DNA of 64,000 bases. Source: Bradyrhizobium sp. SRL28. Lineage in GTDB: Bacteria; Pseudomonadota; Alphaproteobacteria; Rhizobiales; Xanthobacteraceae. The notes below the pieces were generated by a model. It made no database searches. It was not told where the DNA came from and was given only the letters and a program-made list of their open reading frames with translations. Position 1 is the first letter of the stretch, and every line of letters begins with the position of its first letter. Positions 9,231 through 17,338 of this stretch are shown in pieces. The stretch is taken from the NCBI RefSeq assembly GCF_018596315.1, contig NZ_JAHEAG010000013.1:84501-148500 (forward strand), written 5' to 3'. The position numbers and the translations under genes are program-made.

Positions 9231-9231
9231 A

Positions 9232-10854
9232 TTGGACATTCGTACCGGCCGGCCCGTCACGCTTGCCTCAAACGGCATGGTGACGTCGCCGCATTCGCTC
9301 GCCTCCGCGGCCGGCGTGGATGTGCTCCGCGCCGGGGGCTCTGCCATCGATGCGGCGATTGCGACCAGCGCGGTGCTCGCTGTCGTTTATCCGCATATGA
9401 CCGGCCTCGGCGGCGATGCGTTCTGGCTCATTCATGACGGCGCGAGCGGTGAGATCCGCACCCTCAATGGCGGTGGCAAGGCCGCCGCCGGCGCCACGCT
9501 GTCCGCGCTCGAAGGGCGCGGGCTGACTGAAATTCTGCTTCGGGGCATTGTGCCGGCGACGCTGACGGTGCCGGGTGCGGTGGCAAGCTGGATCGAGGCG
9601 CACAGCGTCCATGGGCGGCTGCCGCTCCGCCGTGTGCTGGAAAGCGCTATTCGTTATGCGCGCGACGGCTTTCCGGTCACCGGCCGCCTTGCAAGCTTCA
9701 TCGAGATGGTGCGCGATGATCTCTTGAGGGATCACGAAGCCGCCGCGTTGTTTTTCCCGCAAGGCGCGGCTGCGCCGCCCGGCGCCAGGCTCACCAACGC
9801 AAATCTGGCGCGCACGCTTCAATCGATCGGCGATGACGGGTGGCAGGGTTTCTACCAGGGGCCGGTCGCCGCCGAGATGGCGCGCTTCTCCGAGGAAAAC
9901 GGTGGCCTGTTCCGGCTTGCCGATTTCGGCCGGCAAAAGGCCGTCTGGGGCGAGCCTCTTGTTGGCCGCTATCGCGACGTCACGGTCTTCAACACGCCGC
10001 CGCCGACGCAGGGATTTACCGTGCTCGAAATGCTAAACCTCGTCGAGCCCTACGAACTGCACAGAAAGGATTTCCTCGGGCCCGACCATGTCCATCTCCT
10101 GGTACAGGCCAAGCAGATCGCCTATCACGACCGCGATCAGGTGCTCGCCGATCCCGCGTTTACCGATGTGCCGGTCGAGCGGCTGATATCGAAGCAATAC
10201 GCGGCCGAGCGCGGCCGGCTGATCGACGCAAGATCGGCATTGAAATGGGACATGGTGCCGTCCTTCGGCAGCCTGTCCGGCGATACGGTCTACATCGCCG
10301 CCGTCGATAGCTGTGGCAATGCGGCGTCGCTGATTCAAAGCCTGTATGGCGCATTCGGTTCCTGCGTGGTTGCGGGAAACACCGGCGTCATCCTGCAAAA
10401 CCGCGGCGCCTATTTCTCGCTGGATCGCAATCACCCCAATCGCCTCGAGCCGGGCAAGGTCCCGCTGCATACGCTGATTGCCTCGATGGCCAAACGCGAC
10501 GGCAAGCTCTGGAGCGTGCTCGGCTGCATGGGCGCGGATGGCCAGCCGCAGATCCAGATGCAGCTCTACTCGGCGATGATCGATTTCGGTCTCGATATCC
10601 AGGAAGCGATCGAGATGCCGCGGTTCCTGTCCGGCCGCTTCGCGCTCGGCGAAGCGCGCGACACGCTGCATATCGAGAGCCGCTTTCCCGAAGCGACGAT
10701 CGATGCGCTCGCGCAACGCGGCCACACCATCAATCGTTGGGACGCCTGGAACGAAATGGCCGGTCACGCGCACGGCATCACGATCGATCGGCGGAACGGC
10801 ATGTTGAGCGGCGGTTCCGATCCGCGCAGCGATGGCGCGGCGATCGGGTATTAG
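9232..10854 (+). CDS. Gamma-glutamyltransferase family protein
   Basis: A 540-residue Ntn-hydrolase precursor with a TTG start after a run of G. The large-subunit part begins SNGMVTSPHSLASAAGVDVL and contains the GSAIDAAIATSAVL and GLGGDAFWLIHD segments. The predicted autoprocessing nucleophile is Thr352 in GDTVYIAAVDSCGN, and the small subunit follows. No signal peptide is visible, so it is probably one of the cytoplasmic GGT-like hydrolases or acylases rather than the periplasmic glutathione-degrading enzyme. It follows the amine oxidase on the same strand, so a role in metabolism of amines or gamma-glutamyl amides is possible but inferred. Confidence 0.88.
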   Translation: MDIRTGRPVTLASNGMVTSPHSLASAAGVDVLRAGGSAIDAAIATSAVLAVVYPHMTGLGGDAFWLIHDGASGEIRTLNGGGKAAAGATLSALEGRGLTEILLRGIVPATLTVPGAVASWIEAHSVHGRLPLRRVLESAIRYARDGFPVTGRLASFIEMVRDDLLRDHEAAALFFPQGAAAPPGARLTNANLARTLQSIGDDGWQGFYQGPVAAEMARFSEENGGLFRLADFGRQKAVWGEPLVGRYRDVTVFNTPPPTQGFTVLEMLNLVEPYELHRKDFLGPDHVHLLVQAKQIAYHDRDQVLADPAFTDVPVERLISKQYAAERGRLIDARSALKWDMVPSFGSLSGDTVYIAAVDSCGNAASLIQSLYGAFGSCVVAGNTGVILQNRGAYFSLDRNHPNRLEPGKVPLHTLIASMAKRDGKLWSVLGCMGADGQPQIQMQLYSAMIDFGLDIQEAIEMPRFLSGRFALGEARDTLHIESRFPEATIDALAQRGHTINRWDAWNEMAGHAHGITIDRRNGMLSGGSDPRSDGAAIGY

Positions 10855-10921
10855 GTCATTGGATCAACGCTCGCTCAGTCGGGACAACCGTTGGACGGGA
10901 ATGCGAAGGCAGGTGCCGATC

Positions 10922-11869
10922 TCAATCAAGATCACCTCTCATACATGCGGTGATAAAGGCTCGCTTTCCGTTCACGTCATTGACGGAGATCGTCCAACCT
11001 CGTTGAGTCGCTAAAACCTCGCAGGATTGAAGGGAACGCTTTGTAGCGTCCGATGCGTTTATCGCTGAATTGGTGCGACGGATGACCGGGGCGGGCGTTG
11101 ACGATGCCGGAGGTGGGGTCGTCGGCGGTGCCGTCGTGAGCGCCGGCGCTGGGGGTGTCGGCGCCGGCGGCAGTGTTACGGCGGCAGTTGAACTTGATAA
11201 AGTCTTGCTGTCGATTCTCTGAGCTGCATGAAAGAGAGCAAAAGCCGCAGTGCATAGCACGATGGCGCCGATGACTGCGACCGAAAGCCACTTCTTGGCC
11301 GATCTTGCGCTTGCTGGAGTGGCGGTCACCTGCGGCTTCGCATGAGTACGGCCATCGTCCCACGTCACTACAAGGTAGGCATGAACCGGCTCCGGAATAT
11401 TCTTCACTTTCCGCGCGCCGATGTCGACAAATCGCGCGGACAGCTTGTTGGTCACCTGCTCATGCACCGCGCGCGAAATACAGATGCCGCCAGCTTCAGC
11501 CAGGCCTTCCAGGCGCGCGGCGATATTGACGCCATCGCCGAGCAGATCGCCCTCGCGCTCAACAACGTCGCCGATGCCAATGCCGATCCGGTAGCTCATC
11601 TGCCGGCTGTCCGGATAAGCGAGGTTCCGCGTGCGCAGGCTTTCCTGGATATCGATGGCGCAGCGCACCGCTTCGACTGCGCTGGGGAATTCTGCAAGAA
11701 AGGCATCGCCCGCGGCATTGAAGATGCGGCCGCCAGCTATCGCAATGAGATCGTCGGTGGTGGATCGATAGGACGCCATTCGCCGCAGCGTCTCTTCTTC
11801 GTCGTCAGCGACCAACCTGCCGTAGTCGGCGATGTGAGCTACCAGAATTGCGGCGATCTTGCGCCTCAT
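10922..11869 (-). CDS. Class III adenylate/guanylate cyclase-like protein, degenerate
   Basis: A 315-residue protein. Residues 1-170 form a class III cyclase catalytic domain, then comes one membrane helix (WLSVAVIGAIVLCTAAFALF, about 193-212), a Pro/Thr/Ala-rich linker and a short Cys-containing C-terminal domain. The first metal-binding aspartate of the usual AADVVGYSRLM motif is replaced by His12 (AHIADYGRLV), while Asp55 in AAGDAFLAEF is kept. Catalysis may therefore be weakened or changed. The topology would place the linker and C-terminal domain in the periplasm. Unusually for this family, the cyclase domain is N-terminal and followed by the membrane helix. Confidence 0.82.
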   Translation of the reverse strand: MRRKIAAILVAHIADYGRLVADDEEETLRRMASYRSTTDDLIAIAGGRIFNAAGDAFLAEFPSAVEAVRCAIDIQESLRTRNLAYPDSRQMSYRIGIGIGDVVEREGDLLGDGVNIAARLEGLAEAGGICISRAVHEQVTNKLSARFVDIGARKVKNIPEPVHAYLVVTWDDGRTHAKPQVTATPASARSAKKWLSVAVIGAIVLCTAAFALFHAAQRIDSKTLSSSTAAVTLPPAPTPPAPALTTAPPTTPPPASSTPAPVIRRTNSAINASDATKRSLQSCEVLATQRGWTISVNDVNGKRAFITACMRGDLD

Positions 11870-12073
11870 GAAGATGGCATCCCGTACAAGACGGTCGCAG
11901 CAAATGCTCCCAGGTTAGGACAACTGGGGCGATCACGGCGAGGCCGCCGGTCAGCGTCAAACGAAGCCTATCGGTCGTCTATCCAGGCCGCAATACCAAA
12001 ACGTCCCGTAACGTGCCAGAATTGCTTGGTTCTTTTGTTTTGCGTTAACCACGCCCTGAATAGGAGCACCGCT

Positions 12074-12883
12074 ATGCCGCTGTGGACCTGCGAACAATGT
12101 GGGGCCCAGTTTCCCGAAAGCGCTGAGCCGCCGCGCGCTTGCCCGGTGTGTGAGGACGAGCGGCAATATGTGAACTGGAAGGGCCAGGCATGGCTCACAC
12201 GTGAGGAACTGGCGAAAAATCACAAGCTCGTCTGGCGCGACGATCTCGGCATTCCCGGCATCGCCGTCGAGCCGGGTTTTGCGATCGGGCAGCGCGCGCT
12301 GTTGGTGCCCGAGGCCGATGGCTGCGTGATGTGGGACTGTGTGTCGTTGGCCACCCCGGAGGCCATCGACTACGTCCGCTCGCTCGGCGGCCTGAAGGCG
12401 ATCGCCGTTTCGCATCCGCATTATTATGGCGCGGTTGCCGATTGGAGCGAAGCGTTCGGCGGCGTGCCGGTGTATCTGCATGGCGACGATCGCGCTCTTG
12501 TCACGCGGCCGCATCCCGCTATCGTGCCATGGACCGGCGACAGCCATCGGATATCGGACGATATCCTTCTGGTGAGAACGGGCGGACATTTCGCCGGCGG
12601 CACGATCCTGCACTGGCGCGCGGGCGCGGAGGGGCGTGGCGCGCTGCTCACCGGCGACGTCGCGATGGTGGCAATGGATCGCCGTTCGCTCAGCTTCATG
12701 TACAGTTTTCCGAACTACATTCCGCTCAACGCCGCGGCGGTGCGCCGGATCTGGGCCGCGGTCGAGCCGCTGGCGTTCGACCGCATCTATGGCGCGTGGT
12801 GGAGCCGCAACATCGCCGACAATGCCAAGGCGGCGTTCGAGATGTCCGTCCGGCGGTATATCGCGGCAATCTCCACACAATAG
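12074..12883 (+). CDS. MBL-fold metallohydrolase with N-terminal zinc ribbon
   Basis: A 269-residue protein starting at ATG 12074 after TAGGAG. Residues 6-30 form a rubredoxin/zinc-ribbon-like knuckle pair (CEQCG and CPVCE). The rest is a metallo-beta-lactamase fold with SHPHYYGAVADW, GGHFAGGT and LTGDVA as metal-site segments. The first motif is HxH without the following DH, so metal binding may be atypical. The substrate is unknown. A dispersed repeat overlaps the stop codon and a stable hairpin follows, probably ending transcription. Confidence 0.82.
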   Translation: MPLWTCEQCGAQFPESAEPPRACPVCEDERQYVNWKGQAWLTREELAKNHKLVWRDDLGIPGIAVEPGFAIGQRALLVPEADGCVMWDCVSLATPEAIDYVRSLGGLKAIAVSHPHYYGAVADWSEAFGGVPVYLHGDDRALVTRPHPAIVPWTGDSHRISDDILLVRTGGHFAGGTILHWRAGAEGRGALLTGDVAMVAMDRRSLSFMYSFPNYIPLNAAAVRRIWAAVEPLAFDRIYGAWWSRNIADNAKAAFEMSVRRYIAAISTQ

Positions 12884-12947
12884 CGTTTTCGAGCGAAGTG
12901 GGTACCGGTTCGCGTGAGGAAAACGCGTCAAAACAATAATCTAGAGC
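12882..12947 (+). repeat. Dispersed intergenic repeat, copy 1
   Basis: The stretch beginning AGCGTTTTCGAGCGAAGTGG shares its core (TTCGAGCGAAG, GGTACCGG, CGCGTGAGGAAAACGCG) with elements at 25937-25975 and, inverted, 60691-60735. It overlaps the stop codon of the MBL gene. This looks like a multi-copy repeat family characteristic of Bradyrhizobium-group genomes. Confidence 0.7.
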
Positions 12948-12980
12948 TTCGGTTCTGCTTGAATCAGAACCGAAGCTCTA
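12942..12980 (+). terminator. Perfect 16-bp hairpin after MBL gene
   Basis: TAGAGCTTCGGTTCTG and CAGAACCGAAGCTCTA are exact reverse complements separated by seven bases. The stem lies 60 bases after the MBL stop codon and before the next promoter region. There is no U tract, so it is either a factor-assisted terminator, an mRNA 3' stabiliser, or part of the adjoining repeat. Confidence 0.5.
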
Positions 12981-13060
12981 AGCGCTCCCATCTTTATGGG
13001 GCTTCTCCCTCCGTTGCATTGTGGGCAGGATGAACGCCAACAAGAAACGGGGGAAGCATC

Positions 13061-14095
13061 ATGTCGTCGTCACCTTTGATCCTATTGGGCGCGCCGGGTT
13101 CGCCCTATACGCGCAAGATGCTGGCAGCGCTGCGCTACCGCCGCATTCCCTATCGTCTCCTGGTCGGCTCGCACCGCACGCCGACCGATCTGCCCAAACC
13201 AAAACCGCAACTGCTTCCGACGTTCTATTTCACCAAGGACGACGGCTCGATCGAGGCGGTCGTCGATTCGACGCCGCTGCTGCGCCGCTTCGAGCGTGAC
13301 TATCCCGACCGCAAGCTCGTCCCGTCAGACCCGGCGATCGCCTTCCTCGATTATCTCCTCGAGGACTTTGCCGACGAATGGCTCACCAAGGCGATGTTTC
13401 ACTATCGCTGGCATTTTCCTGGCGATGCGGAGCAGGCCGCGGAAATCCTGCCACGCTGGTCGGTGAAACCAATGACCGACGCCGCGCTCGCGCCGGTCAA
13501 GGCCTTCATCAAGGAGCGGCAGATCTCCCGTCTCTATGTCGTCGGCTCGAACGACATCACCGCATCCGTCATCGAGGCGAGCTATCGCCGCACCCTCGGC
13601 GCCATGAAACGCCACCTGGAATATCACCCGTTCCTGATGGGCGCGCGTCCCGGCACATCGGATTTTGCGGCCTATGGCCAGTTGACCCAACTGGCGCGAT
13701 TCGATCCGACGCCGACCGCGATCACGCTCGCCGAGGCGCCGCGGCTGTTCGCCTGGACCGAGGTGCTGGAAGATCTCTCCGGCGTCGAACCCACCGAGGC
13801 CGACTGGATTTCACGCGATGCCATTCCGGCGACGCTGCGAGACCTGTTCGTGGAAATGGGCCGGGTCTATGTTCCTGTCATGCTGGCAAACGCCAAAGCG
13901 GTCATGCAGGGCGCAAAGAAAGTCGAGACCGAAGTGGACGGCCTGCCTTGGGTGCAGGAGCCATTCCCGTATCAGGCCAAATGCGTCAAGTGGATCGGCG
14001 AGGAATACGCCAGGCTCGACGACGCCGCGCGGCAGGTTGTGTCGTCGATCATCGCTGGTACCGGATGCGAGAGGCTGCTGGCTCCCGCAGCGTGA
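13061..14095 (+). CDS. Glutathione S-transferase-like protein
   Basis: A 344-residue protein, longer than the usual ~210 for GSTs. Residues 4-85 form a thioredoxin-like GST N-domain (ILLGAPGSPYTRKMLAALRYRRIPY, then LPTFYF and STPLLRRFERDYPDR), followed by a large helical C-terminal region with an FLMGARPGTSDFAAYGQL segment that fits a GST C-domain. No classical catalytic Ser/Cys assignment is certain, though Ser14 in PGSPYTRK is in place. A clear GGGGAAG ribosome site precedes the ATG. The role is unknown; conjugation or ligandin-like binding is possible. Confidence 0.75.
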   Translation: MSSSPLILLGAPGSPYTRKMLAALRYRRIPYRLLVGSHRTPTDLPKPKPQLLPTFYFTKDDGSIEAVVDSTPLLRRFERDYPDRKLVPSDPAIAFLDYLLEDFADEWLTKAMFHYRWHFPGDAEQAAEILPRWSVKPMTDAALAPVKAFIKERQISRLYVVGSNDITASVIEASYRRTLGAMKRHLEYHPFLMGARPGTSDFAAYGQLTQLARFDPTPTAITLAEAPRLFAWTEVLEDLSGVEPTEADWISRDAIPATLRDLFVEMGRVYVPVMLANAKAVMQGAKKVETEVDGLPWVQEPFPYQAKCVKWIGEEYARLDDAARQVVSSIIAGTGCERLLAPAA

Positions 14096-14116
14096 CGGTG
14101 GCTAACCCGCGGCCGG

Positions 14117-15193
14117 CTAGCGGTTGCCGGCTCCCACCGCAGCCACGCCGCGATTCATCGGCGCCGGCTGCGACGGGATGGCGCCGCTTTTGGGCTCGTT
14201 GAGCCAGCCGGTGAGGCGCGACATCAGGCCCGCCTGTTCAGCCGTCCTCGGCTCCTGCACGAACGGGTCGGTGTAGCACCTGGCGCCTGCGGCTTTTGCC
14301 ATCCGCGCCACCGCATCGGTCATCGCCGGTGCGCCCGCGGTATAGACCACGTCGTCCGGCGACAGCGTTGGCAGATGATCGGTCGGCCGGCCGCTCTGAA
14401 TGGCGTGCGAGATTTGTTGCGGCTCCGACACCATCGGGATCAGCGTGACGTTGGGAAACAGCGCCAGCCGGCACAGCGCGGCATGCATGTAGAGCGAGCG
14501 GATGCTGCGGGCCTGCACGATGAAGACCATTTCGCGCTGCGGCTGCTCCATGATCGCGGCGACCGCGACCGACCACATCGGGGCGAAGCCGGTACCGCTG
14601 GCGACGAGAACGATACGGCCGGCATGGCCTTTCCTGAAAAAGGCGCGCCCGTACGGTCCCGTCAGCTTGACGCGGTGCCCGGCGCGGATTTCCTGGCCGA
14701 GCGCCGAGGTGACCTGCCCACCCGCGACGTTCCGGATGTGAAAGTGCAGTAGATGATCGTGCGGAGCGCCTTCCAGCGGAAAGGTCGGGCTGTAGGGCCG
14801 TGCCGGGAATCCCTGAAACTGCAGCTTGCAATATTGGCCGGGAAGGTAGTCGAGCGGCTTCGGCAGCTCGATGTCGACACCCACCACGTCGGGCGCGAGC
14901 TGAACGGTCTGCGCCACTTCCGCCGACAGCGCCACCGGCTCGGGAGCGGCCTCGATCGCAATCTCCAGATCGGAGACGATTCGGGCCTGGCAGGCATGGA
15001 TCATGTCGTCGCCCCGGCTGTGGCCGCCGAACACCTGGCCGTCGACCAGGCGCACGCGGCAGGCGCCGCAGATTCCGGAGCGGCAATCATGCGGAAGATC
15101 GACGCCGTTCATCAACGCCCAATCGAGCAGCAGCTCGCCGCGATTCGCCAGAAACGGCTCGTCGTTGATCGTGACTTTGCAAATTTTTGACAT
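14117..15193 (-). CDS. 2Fe-2S ferredoxin:NAD(P)H oxidoreductase (flavoprotein)
   Basis: A 358-residue electron-transfer protein. Residues 1-90 are a plant-type [2Fe-2S] domain with cysteines in DCRSGICGACRVRL and a fourth in IHACQA. An FAD-binding barrel follows (PARPYSPTF, the RxYS motif), then a NAD(P)-binding domain with VASGTGFAPMWSV and DVVYTAGAPAMTDAV. Such proteins feed electrons from NAD(P)H to oxygenases or membrane cytochromes. Its ATG directly follows the stop codon of the upstream cytochrome b/heme protein, so the two are almost certainly co-translated, with that protein the likely electron partner. Confidence 0.85.
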   Translation of the reverse strand: MSKICKVTINDEPFLANRGELLLDWALMNGVDLPHDCRSGICGACRVRLVDGQVFGGHSRGDDMIHACQARIVSDLEIAIEAAPEPVALSAEVAQTVQLAPDVVGVDIELPKPLDYLPGQYCKLQFQGFPARPYSPTFPLEGAPHDHLLHFHIRNVAGGQVTSALGQEIRAGHRVKLTGPYGRAFFRKGHAGRIVLVASGTGFAPMWSVAVAAIMEQPQREMVFIVQARSIRSLYMHAALCRLALFPNVTLIPMVSEPQQISHAIQSGRPTDHLPTLSPDDVVYTAGAPAMTDAVARMAKAAGARCYTDPFVQEPRTAEQAGLMSRLTGWLNEPKSGAIPSQPAPMNRGVAAVGAGNR

Positions 15194-17077
15194 TCATTCC
15201 ACCTCGATACGAATGGGCCGGACGTGCCGCGTATGTCTGATCTGGCTGTGGTCGAAAGCGGCGACCCGCATGAAGACGCCGGTCTTGATCGGCACGTCAA
15301 ACTGACTTGTTGTGTCGAGCCGGCGTTTCACCTCGAGCGCCCAAAGGCCGGAGGCCCAGCGGGCTGCACTTCGAACGTCGGCGCGGTCGCCTGAAAATTC
15401 GCCGTTCAGGATGACGCCCGGGATCACGGTCCCCGTCGGGACGCGGGCGTCGACGTCGGTCGAATAGGGCACTGAATCCTTCTCGGTCATGAACCAGCGC
15501 GCGCCGTCGCTTTCGCCGTGGTTGGGATCGAGGTCGACATCCCCCAGCGCGTCCGTCGTGGCGGCGACGACTTTGGGCAGGCGCAGCGGGGCGACCAGGC
15601 GGCTGCGACGCGGACCGCCTGACGTGTCGGCCTCGACGGTGAAATTGTCCCGGTAGTTTGCCGTGCCCGGATCGGGCGCGAAGCCGCCCTTGTACGGAAC
15701 GACGTTTGCCGCCTGCATCGGGGTCGGATTCAACGGAGGTCCGAAATGGGCGTCGTCCATCCATCCGGCAGCACCGCTCGTCGCCTTCCACTGCCAGACA
15801 TCGGCATAGCCGGTTTCCGTGTAATGCAGCCCGCGGCCGCTCATGGTTGCCGGCGCGCCGGCGACCGGCTGCGGCCCTGGATGAAAGGTTCGGCCGCCGG
15901 CCAGCGTGACATCCGAGGTGGTCAGCAGCACCGAAAACTTGTCTTCGTTGTAGCGATGCTCGTCGCCGAGCTGAAAGCCGGAATGAAGCAGGTGCCATCC
16001 ATCGGCTTCCTTGACGAGCGGCAGGTGCTTCAGCGAGCGCGTCGAATCTTGCCAGGTGAAGAGGAAATACGCATGCGTGCCGTCATGCACTGCGCGGACC
16101 TCGATTCGGGTTTCTCCCTTGCCGTCGAAATTTCCGCCTTCTCCGGTCAGCAGCGAAAACGGCTTGACGCCACGCCAGGCCCGATCGGACGTGTCGCCGT
16201 CGAGGACCGGCGCGTCGGCGGCGTTGATGCGGCGAATCTGCACGCTGTCCACCGCCAGCCGATCGGTCGCCACGATGAGCGAGGCGCCGGTGATCGCGGC
16301 GGCGGCCGCGACCACGAACGCATTGGCCTGCAGGGTCGGGTTTCGCGAGCGCGCAGGCCCGGCCTGGGGTCGCGGCGCTTGATCCGGCTCAGGCGTTCGA
16401 TCGCGGCGCGCCTCTGCGCGCGGCTGCAGCGGGTGGGACGAGGCGTCGGGCGGCGCATCCTGGTTTTCGGATTGCTGCGAACGCGCCGACTGCTCGGCCA
16501 GCATGCCCAGTAGTTCGGCGGCATCGAGCCGCGGCGGCGGCGCAGGCAGCGGGGCTGGACGAAAGATGCGCAGCAGTTGCGCGGCGCCGCCGCTCTTGAA
16601 CTGGGTCAGGACATGCAGGACGACAAAGGCGAGGATCACCCAGGTCCCCACCCAGTGCAGCATCGCGACGTCGTAGCCGGAGTAGAAGCCGAAATAGAGC
16701 GCGCCGCCGCTGACCAGCAGCACCGACATCGTGACAAAGAAAATCCAGTACATCAGCGCGATCATGGCGCTCAACCTCGCCTGCCCGCGGCCGAACAGCC
16801 CGCGCAGGCGAACCTTGTCGAGCTGGACGCGGCGGCCGAGCCCGGAGCGGAGCATATAGACGATGTAGCCGATCGCGACGGCGACCAGGACGATCGCGGC
16901 CTGCATATGGGCGATCCATACGCTGTCACGCGGCAGCACGGCATCGAACCAGTTGATCCAGGTTCGGTCGGGTGTTTCAGTCGCAATGCGTAAACCGGTA
17001 ACGAGCGCAACGGCGAAGGCTGCCACGAACGTCCAGTGTAGAATGATGGTCCCATAATCCGTCTTACGCTGCCTCAC
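15194..17077 (-). CDS. Cytochrome b561-like membrane protein fused to ethylbenzene-dehydrogenase-type heme-binding domain
   Basis: A 627-residue fusion starting at GTG 17077 after AGCGGGG. The N-terminal ~175 residues hold four membrane helices with candidate heme-b histidines (ILHWTF, AHMQAA, LHWVG, LHVLTQ), as in cytochrome b561/Ni-hydrogenase cytochromes. A Pro/Gln-rich cytoplasmic linker and another membrane segment (VVAAAAAITGASLIVAT) lead to a C-terminal domain with VLDGDTSDRAWRGV, YFLFTWQDSTRS and ADVWQWKATS. These match the heme-binding domain of ethylbenzene/DMSO dehydrogenase gamma subunits. It should pass electrons across the membrane, probably with the flavoreductase encoded next. 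The terminal donor or acceptor is unknown. Confidence 0.8.
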   Translation of the reverse strand: MRQRKTDYGTIILHWTFVAAFAVALVTGLRIATETPDRTWINWFDAVLPRDSVWIAHMQAAIVLVAVAIGYIVYMLRSGLGRRVQLDKVRLRGLFGRGQARLSAMIALMYWIFFVTMSVLLVSGGALYFGFYSGYDVAMLHWVGTWVILAFVVLHVLTQFKSGGAAQLLRIFRPAPLPAPPPRLDAAELLGMLAEQSARSQQSENQDAPPDASSHPLQPRAEARRDRTPEPDQAPRPQAGPARSRNPTLQANAFVVAAAAAITGASLIVATDRLAVDSVQIRRINAADAPVLDGDTSDRAWRGVKPFSLLTGEGGNFDGKGETRIEVRAVHDGTHAYFLFTWQDSTRSLKHLPLVKEADGWHLLHSGFQLGDEHRYNEDKFSVLLTTSDVTLAGGRTFHPGPQPVAGAPATMSGRGLHYTETGYADVWQWKATSGAAGWMDDAHFGPPLNPTPMQAANVVPYKGGFAPDPGTANYRDNFTVEADTSGGPRRSRLVAPLRLPKVVAATTDALGDVDLDPNHGESDGARWFMTEKDSVPYSTDVDARVPTGTVIPGVILNGEFSGDRADVRSAARWASGLWALEVKRRLDTTSQFDVPIKTGVFMRVAAFDHSQIRHTRHVRPIRIEVE

Positions 17078-17098
17078 GCATACGCCCCGCTACTTCAC

Positions 17099-17185
17099 TT
17101 ACCGAACAGCAACCGCGCCGATTCCTCCAACCACCGATGTCGCTGCCGTACCAATGATGGTCCCCAAAGCCGTTGTTGGGGCCAT
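17099..17185 (-). CDS. Possible 28-residue glycine-rich hydrophobic micropeptide
   Basis: An ATG at 17185 preceded by AAAGGA (11-base gap) opens a 28-codon frame ending in TAA 21 bases before the cytochrome/heme fusion gene. The product runs MAPTTALGTIIG, then Ala/Val/Gly-rich with GG and GxxxG spacing, ending AVAVR. It would span the membrane once. It is too short for database families and could be chance. It is listed because of the ribosome site, the membrane-like composition and its place ahead of a membrane-protein operon. Confidence 0.35.
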   Translation of the reverse strand: MAPTTALGTIIGTAATSVVGGIGAVAVR

Positions 17186-17338
17186 CGTCTAGATCGTCCT
17201 TTGCGGGGGCAGGCCAATGAAAAGGTCTTCTGTGCGCCCGCTGCGTGAGCCTGATCGGCGAACGCGTTTCTTGATGTGATGCATTGGCCTCCAGCGCCGC
17301 GAGAGCATCGGGGACGCTGGAGGCCGCGCCGCGCGCCG

